A program made the translations under genes and the position numbers. Positions 15,941 through 25,180 of a DNA stretch of 64,000 bases are shown here, piece after piece; the stretch's first letter is position 1; every line of letters begins with the position of its first letter. The stretch is from positions 62,001 through 126,000 of the IMG/VR virus record IMGVR_UViG_3300027704_000008; one strand, given 5' to 3'. The DNA is from a virus. The notes under the pieces were generated by a model. The model was given only the letters and a program-made list of their open reading frames with translations, did no database searches and was not told where the DNA came from.

Positions 15941-17656
15941 ATGATAACATTTGAAAAATTAAGATATCGAAATTTCTTGTCGACAGGTGACGCTTGGAAC
16001 GAGATTAATTTTACTGCCCATAAGACCACGCTGGTGGTTGGTCATAATGGGTCTGGCAAGTCTACAATGCTGGACGCTTTATCGTTTGCTTTATTTGGTA
16101 AGGCACACCGCAATATCAAAAAGGCCCAGCTGGTTAATAGTATCAATAAGAAGGGCACTGTAGTAGAAGTCGAGTTTAAAGTGCATGGGTCTCACTTTCG
16201 AATTCATAGGTCTATTAAACCTAATGCATTTGAGATTTGGAAAGATGATACAATGATCAATCAGGATTCACACGCAAAAGAATATCAAAAAATTCTTGAG
16301 CAAAATATTATTAAGCTCAACCACAAGAGCTTCCACCAGATCGTTGTATTGGGGTCATCCTCATTTGTTCCATTCATGCAGCTAAACAGCTCTAACCGGA
16401 GCGAGGTGATACAAGAGCTGTTGGACATTGGTGTGTTTAGTTCAATGTACCTTATCTTGCGGGAAAAGACCGGCCTTCTAAAAGAAAAGATAAGACAAAA
16501 TGATTATAACATTGATATACTTGAAACAAAGATCGACGCGGCAGTGGATAACATTAGTAAGATCAAACTGATTGGACAAGAGCAGAAGCAATCTAAACAA
16601 GTTCAGATAGATGATTGGAAAGTTAAGATCGATGACCTGCAAGTAGAAAACAATTCATTGCAGGTGGCTGTTGCCTCTGTGCAGGGAGCTGCAACAATGA
16701 GCCAAATTAAGTTTCAGGATCAAATGGCTGGTTATAAGAAGTTCCAGCAACAGTTCTCGCTGGAGATTGCAACTCTCGAAAAGAGCTCTCTATTTTATGA
16801 AGAACATGATGAGTGTCCGACGTGCTCTCAATCAATTGGACCGAAGCTTAAAGAAAAGAAACAACTAGCGGCTTTGGAACGCGATGCTGATCTAAATCGG
16901 GGTATAGTAGAGTTGGATGAAGCTATGAATGTGGCCGGCGCATCACTCATAGAGGCCCAATTATTACTCAAGACGGTTACTGATAACCTGGGAACTATAC
17001 AGCAGAATAACGCAAGTATAGGTCATCTAAACACCAATGTTGCTTCAGCTATGACAGAAATATCTAACATCGGTAAGGGAGCCGGAGATCTCACTGCTGC
17101 CAATAATAATAGGAACGCGCTAACAGAAGAGTTATCTACACTAGAGACAGCCCGCGGGGAGATGAGCTATCAGGCTTTATATAATCGTGTTATAGCCGAG
17201 TTACTAAAGGACACTGGTATCCGCACCAAGATAATTAAGCAATATCTTCCGGTCATTAATCAAGTTGTTAATCAGTACCTACAGACTCTCGACTTCTTCG
17301 TTAGCTTCAACCTTGACGAGAATTTCCAAGAAACTATTCGATCTCGCCACAGGGATGATTTCACATATGACTCGTTTTCAGAAGGGGAGAAGCAACGAAT
17401 CGATTTGGCGTTGTTGTTCACATGGAGGATGATTGCCAAGATGAAGAACAGTGTTAGCACAAACCTTTTGTTATTGGACGAGACATTCGATTCATCTTTA
17501 GACGACGATGGTGTTGACAATCTAATGAAGATACTGTATACTTTTGACACAGATACGAATGTGTTCGTCATAAGTCATAAGGGCGAACTACTTGATGGCA
17601 AGTTCGATAGCAAGATAGAGTTCCATAAACACAAAAACTTTAGTAAAATGAAATAG
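15941..17656 (+). CDS. gp46: Recombination ATPase subunit gp46 (SbcC/Rad50-like)
   Basis: SMC-like partner of gp47. It has 571 residues (T4 has 560). The N-terminal ATPase half carries GHNGSGKST (Walker A, near residue 35). Long coiled coils flank a zinc hook, HDECPTCSQS, near residue 290. The C-terminal half has the signature FSEGEKQRIDLAL and Walker B LLLLDETFDS. It starts immediately after the gp47 stop. Confidence 0.97.
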   Translation: MITFEKLRYRNFLSTGDAWNEINFTAHKTTLVVGHNGSGKSTMLDALSFALFGKAHRNIKKAQLVNSINKKGTVVEVEFKVHGSHFRIHRSIKPNAFEIWKDDTMINQDSHAKEYQKILEQNIIKLNHKSFHQIVVLGSSSFVPFMQLNSSNRSEVIQELLDIGVFSSMYLILREKTGLLKEKIRQNDYNIDILETKIDAAVDNISKIKLIGQEQKQSKQVQIDDWKVKIDDLQVENNSLQVAVASVQGAATMSQIKFQDQMAGYKKFQQQFSLEIATLEKSSLFYEEHDECPTCSQSIGPKLKEKKQLAALERDADLNRGIVELDEAMNVAGASLIEAQLLLKTVTDNLGTIQQNNASIGHLNTNVASAMTEISNIGKGAGDLTAANNNRNALTEELSTLETARGEMSYQALYNRVIAELLKDTGIRTKIIKQYLPVINQVVNQYLQTLDFFVSFNLDENFQETIRSRHRDDFTYDSFSEGEKQRIDLALLFTWRMIAKMKNSVSTNLLLLDETFDSSLDDDGVDNLMKILYTFDTDTNVFVISHKGELLDGKFDSKIEFHKHKNFSKMK

Positions 17657-17663
17657 GTATATT

Positions 17664-18338
17664 ATGCAATTATCATCTGAAACAATTACAGTGCTAAAAA
17701 ACATGGCCAATATTAATCCTAATATTGTTATTCAACCTGGATCTAAACTAACCACAATAGGTGAGTCTCGAACAGTGTTCGCTACCGCCACCGTTCAGGA
17801 AGCATTTCCCATTCAAATGGGCATCTACGATCTCGATGAATTTCTTCGGGCAGTTGCTTTGGTTGATAAGGCAGATCTAACATTTAATGATAAGTATGTT
17901 CAGATAAGTGACCAGAGTAACAGAGCCTCTATTAAGTATTTCTATAGCAGTCCTGATATTTTAACTAGTCCAAAGAAAGACATTGTTATGCCACATGCGG
18001 AAGTTACATTCACTGTCGATAACGACACCATGAATAATGTAATCAAAGCTGCCGGAGTATTTGGACATGATATGTTCACTGTCACTGCAAATAATGGTAC
18101 GTTGAGTCTAGGCGTTGTCGATCCTGAAGACAGCACCTCAAATGCATACTCCATCGACATCGATGGAGAATTCGAAACAGAGGACTTTAAGTTCATTATA
18201 CGTATATCAAACCTTAAAATGTTGCCAGGCACATATGAGGTCAAGTTGTCATCCAAGGAAATATCTCAGTTCACCAACGTTGAAAAAGATATTACTTACT
18301 GGGTGGCTTTAGAAAAGAATTCACAGTATGGTGGATAA
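17664..18338 (+). CDS. gp45: DNA polymerase sliding clamp gp45
   Basis: Trimeric processivity clamp for gp43 that also activates late transcription by contacting gp55. It has 224 residues (T4 has 228). The start LSSETITVLKNMANINPNIVIQPG and the middle FPIQMGIYDLDEFLRAV are typical of gp45. It opens the clamp and clamp-loader group 45-44-62-regA in the T4 order. Confidence 0.95.
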   Translation: MQLSSETITVLKNMANINPNIVIQPGSKLTTIGESRTVFATATVQEAFPIQMGIYDLDEFLRAVALVDKADLTFNDKYVQISDQSNRASIKYFYSSPDILTSPKKDIVMPHAEVTFTVDNDTMNNVIKAAGVFGHDMFTVTANNGTLSLGVVDPEDSTSNAYSIDIDGEFETEDFKFIIRISNLKMLPGTYEVKLSSKEISQFTNVEKDITYWVALEKNSQYGG

Positions 18339-18367
18339 ATTAACCAACAATATTATGGAGGCATATT

Positions 18368-18589
18368 ATGTCTAAAGAAGAAGCATTGCAAAAACAAGAA
18401 GCCAACGACACAACTCACGATGCGGTATATGAGTTGTCTAATCGTTCTGGACGCAGCATGATTGCTGTAATTGATACTATCACAGCCCGTGGCGGATTCC
18501 GTGGAGAAGAGTTATCAACCATCGGTCAGTTACGTGACCAGGCATCACAGTTGGTGCAGATGTCTGAGGAATACCATAGCAAAGGTTGA
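18368..18589 (+). CDS. Small conserved protein between gp45 and gp44
   Basis: A 73-residue, mostly helical protein. T4-like phages often carry a short gene in this place (T4 has 45.2 and rpbA), but it is shorter than RpbA and I do not recognise it as such. The TATGGAGGCATATT ribosome-binding region is strong. Function unknown. Confidence 0.7.
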   Translation: MSKEEALQKQEANDTTHDAVYELSNRSGRSMIAVIDTITARGGFRGEELSTIGQLRDQASQLVQMSEEYHSKG

Positions 18590-18618
18590 TTGAGAATACA
18601 TATATTATGGAGAAGTGA

Positions 18619-19554
18619 ATGTCAAAAGACTTTTTATGGACGGAAAAATTTAGACCGCACACAATTGAGGATACGATACTTCCGGATAATCTTAAACAGG
18701 TTTTTCAGAAGATAGTTGACTCAGGGGAAATTCCTAACATGCTGTTATCCGGAACAGCTGGGCTAGGTAAGACAACCGTTGCTAGGGCTCTATGTGATCA
18801 ACTCGACTTAGACTACATCGTGGTCAACGGATCAGAGGAGGGAAACATAGAGACCTTGCGGGGCAAGATCAAGCAGTTTGCATCGTCAGTTAGCTTGCAT
18901 GGGGGGTACAAGGTTGTTATTCTCGATGAGGCCGACTATCTTAATCCTCAATCGACTCAACCAGCACTCCGTGGGTTCATAGAGCAGTTCAGCGACAACT
19001 GTAGATTTATCTTAACTTGCAACCTCAAAAACAGAATCATTGAACCTCTACACTCCCGGTGTGGGGTATATGAGTTTAATACTCCCCGTAAGGACATGGG
19101 ACAGTTGTGCGCTCAGTTTATGAGACGGTTAGAGTGGATCCTGGGGGAAGAAGGAGTTTCCTACGACCGATCTGTTGTTGCTAATATGATCCAGACACAT
19201 GCCCCCGACTGGAGGCGAATTGTGGTTGAGTGTCAACGTCATAGTACTGTTGGTCTTAGTGACGATAGGGTTGTTATAAGCAACAATACAACCTATGACG
19301 TTTTGTTTGATCACCTTAAAGATAAGCAGTTCGCTAAGATGAGACAGTGGGTGGTTAATAACATCGATGTCGATACATCCACCATCTTTCGTGGCATATA
19401 TGACCGAATGATGGATAGCGTTGAGCCGAATAGCGTTCCTCAGGTAGTTCTTATTCTAGCAGACTACCAATACAAGGCTGCATTCGTGGCTGATGCTGAA
19501 CTCAATACCGTTGCTTGTTTAACTGAGCTGATGGTTAATGTGGAGTTCAAATGA
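18619..19554 (+). CDS. gp44: Clamp loader large subunit gp44
   Basis: AAA+ ATPase that opens and loads the gp45 clamp. It has 311 residues (T4 has 319). The start FLWTEKFRPHTIEDTILP, Walker A GTAGLGKTT near residue 47, Walker B VVILDEADYL near residue 100 and the sensor/arginine finger LHSRC are all present. It overlaps gp62 by 4 bases. Confidence 0.97.
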   Translation: MSKDFLWTEKFRPHTIEDTILPDNLKQVFQKIVDSGEIPNMLLSGTAGLGKTTVARALCDQLDLDYIVVNGSEEGNIETLRGKIKQFASSVSLHGGYKVVILDEADYLNPQSTQPALRGFIEQFSDNCRFILTCNLKNRIIEPLHSRCGVYEFNTPRKDMGQLCAQFMRRLEWILGEEGVSYDRSVVANMIQTHAPDWRRIVVECQRHSTVGLSDDRVVISNNTTYDVLFDHLKDKQFAKMRQWVVNNIDVDTSTIFRGIYDRMMDSVEPNSVPQVVLILADYQYKAAFVADAELNTVACLTELMVNVEFK

Positions 19555-19940
19555 CCGGTAAATTATCTCCGTTTGCCTTCCTCAATGAGATTAACACTGG
19601 CAAGAAGGATATAATGGTCGACGATATTGCAGAGGGACAGTATGTTCCCTTTGTGGTTAATCGAACCTTATCGTACTTCAAAGAGTGTGTTCTAATCGCA
19701 AATGAGATGAACATTCACCACCACCTAGATCACAAACTCCAGTTTGGCTTTTTGATAAATATAACTCGTAAACGCAAGCGTTTTACGAAGTGGTCCAAGC
19801 CCGAAGTGGATAGTGATTTGAGTGTAGTAAAAGAGTATTATGGATACAGCAATACAGATGCTAGTCAAGCTCTTTCTCTATTATCACCTGACCAAATAAA
19901 AACATTAAAAGATAAGGTGAATAAAGGTGGCAGAAGATAA
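19551..19940 (+). CDS. gp62: Clamp loader small subunit gp62
   Basis: Fifth, non-ATPase subunit of the clamp loader. It has 129 residues, clearly shorter than T4 gp62 (187) but of the size seen in T4-like cyanophages. The start KLSPFAFLNEINTGKKDIM and the middle YVPFVVNRTLSYFKECVLIANEMN are recognisable. It overlaps both gp44 (ATGA) and regA. Confidence 0.9.
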   Translation: MTGKLSPFAFLNEINTGKKDIMVDDIAEGQYVPFVVNRTLSYFKECVLIANEMNIHHHLDHKLQFGFLINITRKRKRFTKWSKPEVDSDLSVVKEYYGYSNTDASQALSLLSPDQIKTLKDKVNKGGRR

Positions 19941-20337
19941 TCTTGTACAGTGGACTCCGGCACTCATGCTGGAAATTATACTAAGTGAACCAGACGATTT
20001 CCTCAAGGTGAAGGAGACCCTAACTAGGATAGGAGTAGCTTCCCGCAAGGACAATAAGCTGTTCCAGTCGTGTCATATCCTACACAAACAGGGTAGATAC
20101 TTTATTGTTCACTTTAAAGAGCTATTCATCCTTGACGGGAAGAAGGCTAATCTGGAGCAGTCTGATTTAGACAGACGCAATACAATAGCGCAGTTGTTGG
20201 CCGATTGGGGCCTCGTGGACATATCTGCACCATCCCAGCTAGAAACATTTGCGCCGCTCCGACAGATTAAAATTATTTCCTTTAAGGAGAAGGATCAGTG
20301 GGAGCTGTGTCCTAAATATAATATTGGAAATAAATGA
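19927..20337 (+). CDS. regA: Translational repressor RegA
   Basis: RNA-binding repressor of early mRNAs. It has 136 residues (T4 has 122) and starts with GTG. The segments FLKVKETLTRIGVASRK, LFQSCHILHKQGRYFIVHFKELF and the Asp-rich following helix match RegA. It overlaps the end of gp62 by 14 bases. Confidence 0.93.
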   Translation: MAEDNLVQWTPALMLEIILSEPDDFLKVKETLTRIGVASRKDNKLFQSCHILHKQGRYFIVHFKELFILDGKKANLEQSDLDRRNTIAQLLADWGLVDISAPSQLETFAPLRQIKIISFKEKDQWELCPKYNIGNK

Positions 20338-20489
20338 CCCCAGAAGAACACTATAACAGAATGATGGAGATGTTTGGAGAAGGTATTCCTAACCCCGAAC
20401 ACCACCCAACGAAATTTCAGTACTATGTTAGATTGTATAAACATCTATACCATGGTACTGAAATTCAGGATGCGGATAACCGGTCCTGA
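20334..20489 (+). CDS. 51-residue conserved protein after regA
   Basis: Starts ATG 20334, overlapping the regA stop (ATGA), and ends at TGA 20487-20489. The product contains YNRMMEMFGEGIPNPEHHP and FQYYVRLYKHLYH. I recall a short protein of this kind between regA and gp43 in T4-like marine phages. Translational coupling to regA supports it. Function unknown. Confidence 0.7.
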   Translation: MTPEEHYNRMMEMFGEGIPNPEHHPTKFQYYVRLYKHLYHGTEIQDADNRS

Positions 20490-20519
20490 TAACCTTGCTT
20501 TTAATTAAGGAGGTAGATA

Positions 20520-20930
20520 ATGTCTACAGCAAAAGCAATACCACAATTCCCACACCTTGTGGGTTTCGAGCAACTGTTCGAGCAAATAACTCGCCCGTCG
20601 AGGAAAGTGTGTTATCCACCACACAACATTGTTAAGGTCAACGATACCCAATATGCTATAGAACTAGCTGTGGCTGGTTTTGTTATGAAAGACCTAAACA
20701 TTGAACTACACGATCACGTATTAATTATTACGGGAACTCCTAACGTAGAAAAATCTGTTGAATATATCTACAAGGGATTATCAACTCGCGCGTTCGTTAA
20801 GAAATTTGATATGGCCGACAACGTTGAAGTTGAAGGAGCTACCATTGCACACGGCATCTTAACCATAAACCTGAACGTGGTTAGTCCAAATACTAAATCG
20901 GTACAAATTAATATCAAGGAGGAGATATGA
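20520..20930 (+). CDS. hsp20: Small heat shock protein Hsp20 (IbpA-like)
   Basis: ATP-independent holdase of the alpha-crystallin family, common in T4-like marine phages and thought to help capsid or replication protein folding. It has 136 residues. NDTQYAIELAVAGFVMKDLNIELHDHVLIITG is the first half of the crystallin domain and GILTINLNVV (here AHGILTINLNV) is the conserved C-terminal strand pattern. The ribosome-binding site TAAGGAGGT is perfect. Confidence 0.95.
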   Translation: MSTAKAIPQFPHLVGFEQLFEQITRPSRKVCYPPHNIVKVNDTQYAIELAVAGFVMKDLNIELHDHVLIITGTPNVEKSVEYIYKGLSTRAFVKKFDMADNVEVEGATIAHGILTINLNVVSPNTKSVQINIKEEI

Positions 20931-21046
20931 TTAGGTATATTAAAAACGCTAGAAAACGTGACCTAGGATGGGACATCTTTTCCATAGCAATATTCGTAAG
21001 TATTCCATTCGCTATATCATATAGTCTTGGAGTCGGTATATACTGA
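20927..21046 (+). CDS. 39-residue membrane peptide
   Basis: ATG 20927 overlaps the hsp20 stop and follows AAGGAGGAG. The peptide has a basic N-terminus (MIRYIKNARKRD) and one hydrophobic segment (IFSIAIFVSIPFAISYSLG), so it should be a single-pass inner membrane peptide. No family recognised. Confidence 0.6.
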   Translation: MIRYIKNARKRDLGWDIFSIAIFVSIPFAISYSLGVGIY

Positions 21047-21070
21047 GGTGGTAAATATCGAACACAATAA

Positions 21071-21090
21071 GGGGCCAATGAGCCCCTTTT
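21071..21090 (+). terminator. Rho-independent terminator before the gp43 promoter
   Basis: GGGGC-CAATGA-GCCCC followed by TTTTCTTG ends the clamp-regA-hsp20 unit. Confidence 0.85.
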
Positions 21091-21094
21091 CTTG

Positions 21095-21123
21095 TTGACA
21101 TATCCTTAATAGACGCGTATAAT
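21095..21123 (+). promoter_or_regulatory. Consensus sigma70 promoter for DNA polymerase
   Basis: TTGACA (21095-21100) and TATAAT (21118-21123) with a 17-base spacer: a perfect match to the consensus, placed right after the terminator and 38 bases before the gp43 start. This indicates strong early transcription by unmodified host polymerase. Confidence 0.92.
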
Positions 21124-21160
21124 ATATTATTCACCCGTGAACTAAATTAATAGGCTCAAA

Positions 21161-23653
21161 TTGGATTTTTACACTAGCGTTTCTCGTTACGGCAACAACT
21201 TACTATACAGAGGATATAAAGGAGGTCGGAAGGTATCCAAGCGGATAGCGTTCGAGCCTACTCTGTGGGTCAAGAATACAGAAGGTCGATTTAAAAATAG
21301 TGGTTGGACAACACTGGACAACGAGCCAGTGTCTCCCATGAAGTTTGACTCAATGCGAGAAGCTGGAGACTTCACTAAGACTTACAAGGATGTTGGAGGC
21401 TTCAAGATATATGGTACAACCAACTTCGTTGACCAATACATAGCTAATCGTTTCCCAATAGACCTGAAGTTCGATAGGAATCTGATCAACGTGTCCACCA
21501 TCGATATTGAGGTTTACTCTGACGAAGGTTTCCCACACCCCGAGCAGGCAGCTCATCCTGTAACGGCGATCTGTTTACATAACAATGTAGACAATCGATA
21601 CTATGTGTGGGCTTTTGGAGAATATACAGTACACGATGATGATGTTAAGTTTTTCAAGCACGATACGGAGCTTGAAATGCTATTAGACTTCTTACGCTTC
21701 TGGAATGTGCCCGAGCATACGCCAGACGTCATAACAGGGTGGAACAGTAAAATATTTGATATGCCATACCTGATCAATAGAATGGTTAACCTGATGGGTG
21801 GCGACACTTTCAAGAGATTCTCTCCGTGGTTATCGGTTCAGCCTCGCTCGATTAAAATGATGATGAAAGAAGTGCAAGTGTATGAGATAGGCGGTATTGA
21901 GCAATTAGACTATCTTGATCTATTTAAGAAATTTGGTCTATCGTATGGCCAACAAGAGTCCTATCGACTAGATCATATAGCTCATGTGGTGCTCGGAGAG
22001 AATAAACTGTCATATGAAGAACAGGGAACTCTTCAAAATCTGTATAAAAATGATCACCAAAAATACATTGACTATAATATCCAGGACGTTAGGTTGGTCC
22101 AGCGCTTAGAAGAGAAGATGGGACTGATTACATTAGCCATGACCATGGCTTACCGCGGTGGTGTAAACTACTCACAAACATTTGGCACAACAGCTATATG
22201 GGATGCCATCATTCATAGACAACTACAAGAACGCAACATAGTTGTACCTCCTAGGAAGGAATCCATCAAGGTAAAATATCCTGGAGCATATGTAAAGGAT
22301 CCACAGATTGGTATGCATAATTGGGTAGCATCGTTTGACCTAGCTTCCTTGTATCCCAACCTCATTATTCAATACAATATGAGTCCCGAAACACTACACG
22401 ACGTGTTACCTGGAGTGAATGTTGATACGTTCTTGAATAATAGAGTAATTCCACCTGAGCTGTATAGAGAGGATTTGACTTTATCGGCTTCTGGGTTACG
22501 GTTTACCAACTCTAAGCAGGGAGTTATTCCAGCAATCGTCGAACAGTATTTTAATGAGCGAAAAGAAATTAAAGGAAGGATGATCAAGTGTAAGCAGGAT
22601 TATGAAGAAGCGCCTTCTAAACGACTTGAGAACGAAATCAACTCTCTTGAGAACCAACAGATGTCTTTGAAGATTCTGATGAACAGTTTATACGGTGCTA
22701 TGGGTAATGCTTATTTTAGATACTTTGATAGTAGAGTAGCGGAAGCTATTACTACATCTGGACAGCTATCTATTCGTTACGCTGAGAAAGCTATCAATAA
22801 AGAAATGAATAAGATCCTTCAGAGCGACAAAGACTATGTCATAGCTATCGACACCGATTCATTATACATTGACTTCAGTGGTTTGGTTAAACACATAAAG
22901 CCTCCAGATCCCGTTAAGTTTCTTGATAAGATCTGCCGCGAGCACTTTGAGGGAATACTCAAGAGCAATTATACTCACCTAGCGAAAGTTACTAGCTCTA
23001 GGACTAATCGTATGGAAATGGAACGAGAGGTTATAGCAGATAAGGCTATATGGGTCGCTAAAAAGCGATACATTCTTAATGTTCATAATAATGAGGGTGT
23101 CCAGTATGACGAGCCTAAGCTAAAGATTATGGGCATTGAGGCTATTAAGTCATCCACTCCGCAAGTGTGCCGCAGCAAGTTTAAGGAAGTGTTCAAGGTT
23201 ATAATGAGCGGAAGCGAAAAGGAAACGCAGACATTTATTGCAGGTTTTAAGGCTGAACATAAACACCTGTCGGCCGAAGAAGTTTCGTTCCCTCGAGGTG
23301 TATCAGATGTGTCTAAGTGGTCGAATCAAGTTACCATATACAGTAAGGGTTGCCCAATCCATGTCAGAGGCGCATTGATATATAATCATGCTATCAAAGA
23401 GGCAAAGCTAGATAATCAATATGAGATTATTCATAATGGAGAGAAGATCAAGTTTGTTTATTTGAAGACGCCAAATCCAACTAAAGAGAATGTAATATCT
23501 TATCCGTTGAATCTCCCGAAAGAGCTTGACCTATGCAAATTTATAGACTATAATAAGATGTTTGCTAAGACCTTTGGTGATCCATTGGACAACATACTTA
23601 ATGCTATCGGTTGGACATCTGAGCCGGTATCGAATCTGGACGCTTTCATGTAA
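21161..23653 (+). CDS. gp43: DNA polymerase gp43 (family B)
   Basis: Replicative polymerase with proofreading. It has 830 residues (T4 has 898) and starts with TTG. Exonuclease motifs: STIDIEVYSDEG (Exo I), VITGWNSKIFDMPYL (Exo II) and YIDYNIQDVRLV (Exo III). Polymerase motifs: FDLASLYPNLI (A, near 392), KILMNSLYGAMGN (B) and IDTDSLYIDF (C, near 562). The C-terminal SNLDAFM should contain the clamp-binding peptide. The next gene starts within the stop codon. Confidence 0.97.
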   Translation: MDFYTSVSRYGNNLLYRGYKGGRKVSKRIAFEPTLWVKNTEGRFKNSGWTTLDNEPVSPMKFDSMREAGDFTKTYKDVGGFKIYGTTNFVDQYIANRFPIDLKFDRNLINVSTIDIEVYSDEGFPHPEQAAHPVTAICLHNNVDNRYYVWAFGEYTVHDDDVKFFKHDTELEMLLDFLRFWNVPEHTPDVITGWNSKIFDMPYLINRMVNLMGGDTFKRFSPWLSVQPRSIKMMMKEVQVYEIGGIEQLDYLDLFKKFGLSYGQQESYRLDHIAHVVLGENKLSYEEQGTLQNLYKNDHQKYIDYNIQDVRLVQRLEEKMGLITLAMTMAYRGGVNYSQTFGTTAIWDAIIHRQLQERNIVVPPRKESIKVKYPGAYVKDPQIGMHNWVASFDLASLYPNLIIQYNMSPETLHDVLPGVNVDTFLNNRVIPPELYREDLTLSASGLRFTNSKQGVIPAIVEQYFNERKEIKGRMIKCKQDYEEAPSKRLENEINSLENQQMSLKILMNSLYGAMGNAYFRYFDSRVAEAITTSGQLSIRYAEKAINKEMNKILQSDKDYVIAIDTDSLYIDFSGLVKHIKPPDPVKFLDKICREHFEGILKSNYTHLAKVTSSRTNRMEMEREVIADKAIWVAKKRYILNVHNNEGVQYDEPKLKIMGIEAIKSSTPQVCRSKFKEVFKVIMSGSEKETQTFIAGFKAEHKHLSAEEVSFPRGVSDVSKWSNQVTIYSKGCPIHVRGALIYNHAIKEAKLDNQYEIIHNGEKIKFVYLKTPNPTKENVISYPLNLPKELDLCKFIDYNKMFAKTFGDPLDNILNAIGWTSEPVSNLDAFM

Positions 23654-24606
23654 TGTATACACTGACTATATTTAAAAACCAATACGACAATCAAACTCAT
23701 AGACAAATGGAACTTGAGTCATGGTCTCAGTTCGAGAAGATGTTATGTGGTCTGTCTCAAGAGCCTGGTCAGAAGGGTGGCAAGAACTCTTCACCTCTAA
23801 TCAGCCCAGCTGCATATAATAGAGGTGATACTAGAGGCAATCGTTTTGTTACTAAATGGGGCGGGTGGGCAGCGATCGACGTTGACGAGTTCGTGTTTCA
23901 TAATCCTTCCGGAGGGATTGCTATTGGAGATGATTTACAGAATGCTATTATCGATAAGGTGGGTGACCATTACTTCGTATGTTACAGCACAGCAAGTAGC
24001 ACAATAGAGCATCCAAAGTTCCGCCTTGTGTTTCCTCTCCAGTGCGATGTAGATAAAGACGACATCCAACACTTATGGTTTGCTATGAATAGTGAGATAG
24101 AGGGGTTAGCTGACAAGCAGACTAAAGATTTGGCGAGGATGTTTTATGTGCCCGCGCAATACCCTGATGCTTATAACTTTTTCTTTAACCACATAGCCCC
24201 CGTTATTGATCCCGATGAGTTGATGCAGAAGTGGCCACACTCTGTTCAAACGGGAAACACTTTCATGGACCGACTGCCCGAATCTGTCCGCGGTCAAATG
24301 ATTGAGTACCGCAAGGCTCAGATGCAGAATACAAACATATCGTGGACAACTTATAGTGACTGTCCGTTCTGGCCTCGCGCCTTAGCTAATCAATATAAGA
24401 CCATCAGTGGGACTGGATGGTATCATGCTATGTACAAGATCATGGTGGCCATATCGTTCAATGCAATAGAACGCAATTACCCTATAACCGCTCGTGAGGT
24501 GGCCGAGATGTGTAAACAATTCGATCAAGACACAGGTAGGTGGTATCAAGATCGTCCCCTCGACTTAGAGGCAGACAGAGCAATAGAGTACGCTTACAAA
24601 AACTAA
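23653..24606 (+). CDS. Archaeo-eukaryotic primase (AEP)-like protein
   Basis: A 317-residue protein translationally coupled to gp43. GWAAIDVDEF (D76, D78) matches the DxD metal motif of AEP-type primases/PrimPols, and HYFVCYSTASSTIEHPKFRLVFPL, cited here by its ends HYFVCYSTASS and KFRLVFPL, matches the strand pair that normally holds an S-x-H motif. DLARMFYVPAQYPDA matches the following conserved block. The expected His of the second motif appears replaced (TASST), so catalysis is in doubt. T4 uses the unrelated gp61 primase, which is not in this window. Confidence 0.65.
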   Translation: MYTLTIFKNQYDNQTHRQMELESWSQFEKMLCGLSQEPGQKGGKNSSPLISPAAYNRGDTRGNRFVTKWGGWAAIDVDEFVFHNPSGGIAIGDDLQNAIIDKVGDHYFVCYSTASSTIEHPKFRLVFPLQCDVDKDDIQHLWFAMNSEIEGLADKQTKDLARMFYVPAQYPDAYNFFFNHIAPVIDPDELMQKWPHSVQTGNTFMDRLPESVRGQMIEYRKAQMQNTNISWTTYSDCPFWPRALANQYKTISGTGWYHAMYKIMVAISFNAIERNYPITAREVAEMCKQFDQDTGRWYQDRPLDLEADRAIEYAYKN

Positions 24607-24630
24607 TCCTAAACATAATGGAGTATATTG

Positions 24631-25113
24631 ATGGGTGCAAAGGCTAGTATTATGACACTACAAAAAAGAGATAGTTGGGATCTAAGGTATATGGATCTGG
24701 CTACACATATAGCCGGCTGGTCTAAGGACCCTCGCAAGAAGGTCGGCGCTGTTGTCATTGGAGAATATGGACAAATACTGGCGCAAGGATATAATGGCTT
24801 CCCTCGAGGAATGTTTGATGACCCCAACCTTATGACCCCAGAAACTAAGCTGCTATATACTGTCCATGCCGAAGCCAACTGCATTTTTAATGCCTCCCTG
24901 TCAGGAGTATCTCTGGCGGGGGCTACGATGTATGTTAGTGGATTCCCTCCGTGTTCGTCATGCGCTGGTGGCATTATTCAATCAGGTATAAAGGTGGTAT
25001 ATTGTAATAGTAAAGATAAAAAGGAAATGGAACAGAACGGGGATTGGGCCGAAAGTCTAAAGGCTACGGAACGGATGTTCCTTAGCACAGGGGTACGATT
25101 GAGAACCATATGA
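24631..25113 (+). CDS. cd: Deoxycytidylate (dCMP) deaminase
   Basis: Zinc enzyme converting dCMP to dUMP for thymidylate synthesis. It has 160 residues (T4 Cd has 193). The zinc site is HAEANC with catalytic Glu, followed by PPCSSCAGGII. KDPRKKVGAVVI near the N-terminus is also typical. ATG 24631, with TGGAG 8 bases upstream, is preferred over the overlapping TTG 24628. It works with ThyX at 35651. Confidence 0.95.
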   Translation: MGAKASIMTLQKRDSWDLRYMDLATHIAGWSKDPRKKVGAVVIGEYGQILAQGYNGFPRGMFDDPNLMTPETKLLYTVHAEANCIFNASLSGVSLAGATMYVSGFPPCSSCAGGIIQSGIKVVYCNSKDKKEMEQNGDWAESLKATERMFLSTGVRLRTI

Positions 25114-25115
25114 GG

Positions 25116-25144
25116 TTGACTATACTTGTTTTATACTGTATAAT
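25116..25144 (+). promoter_or_regulatory. Early promoter TTGACT-N17-TATAAT for uvsX
   Basis: TTGACT at 25116-25121 and TATAAT at 25139-25144 with a 17-base spacer, directly behind the dCMP deaminase gene and 36 bases before uvsX. Confidence 0.88.
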
Positions 25145-25180
25145 AGCAGGTCAAATGATGGACAAACACTGAGACAAAAT

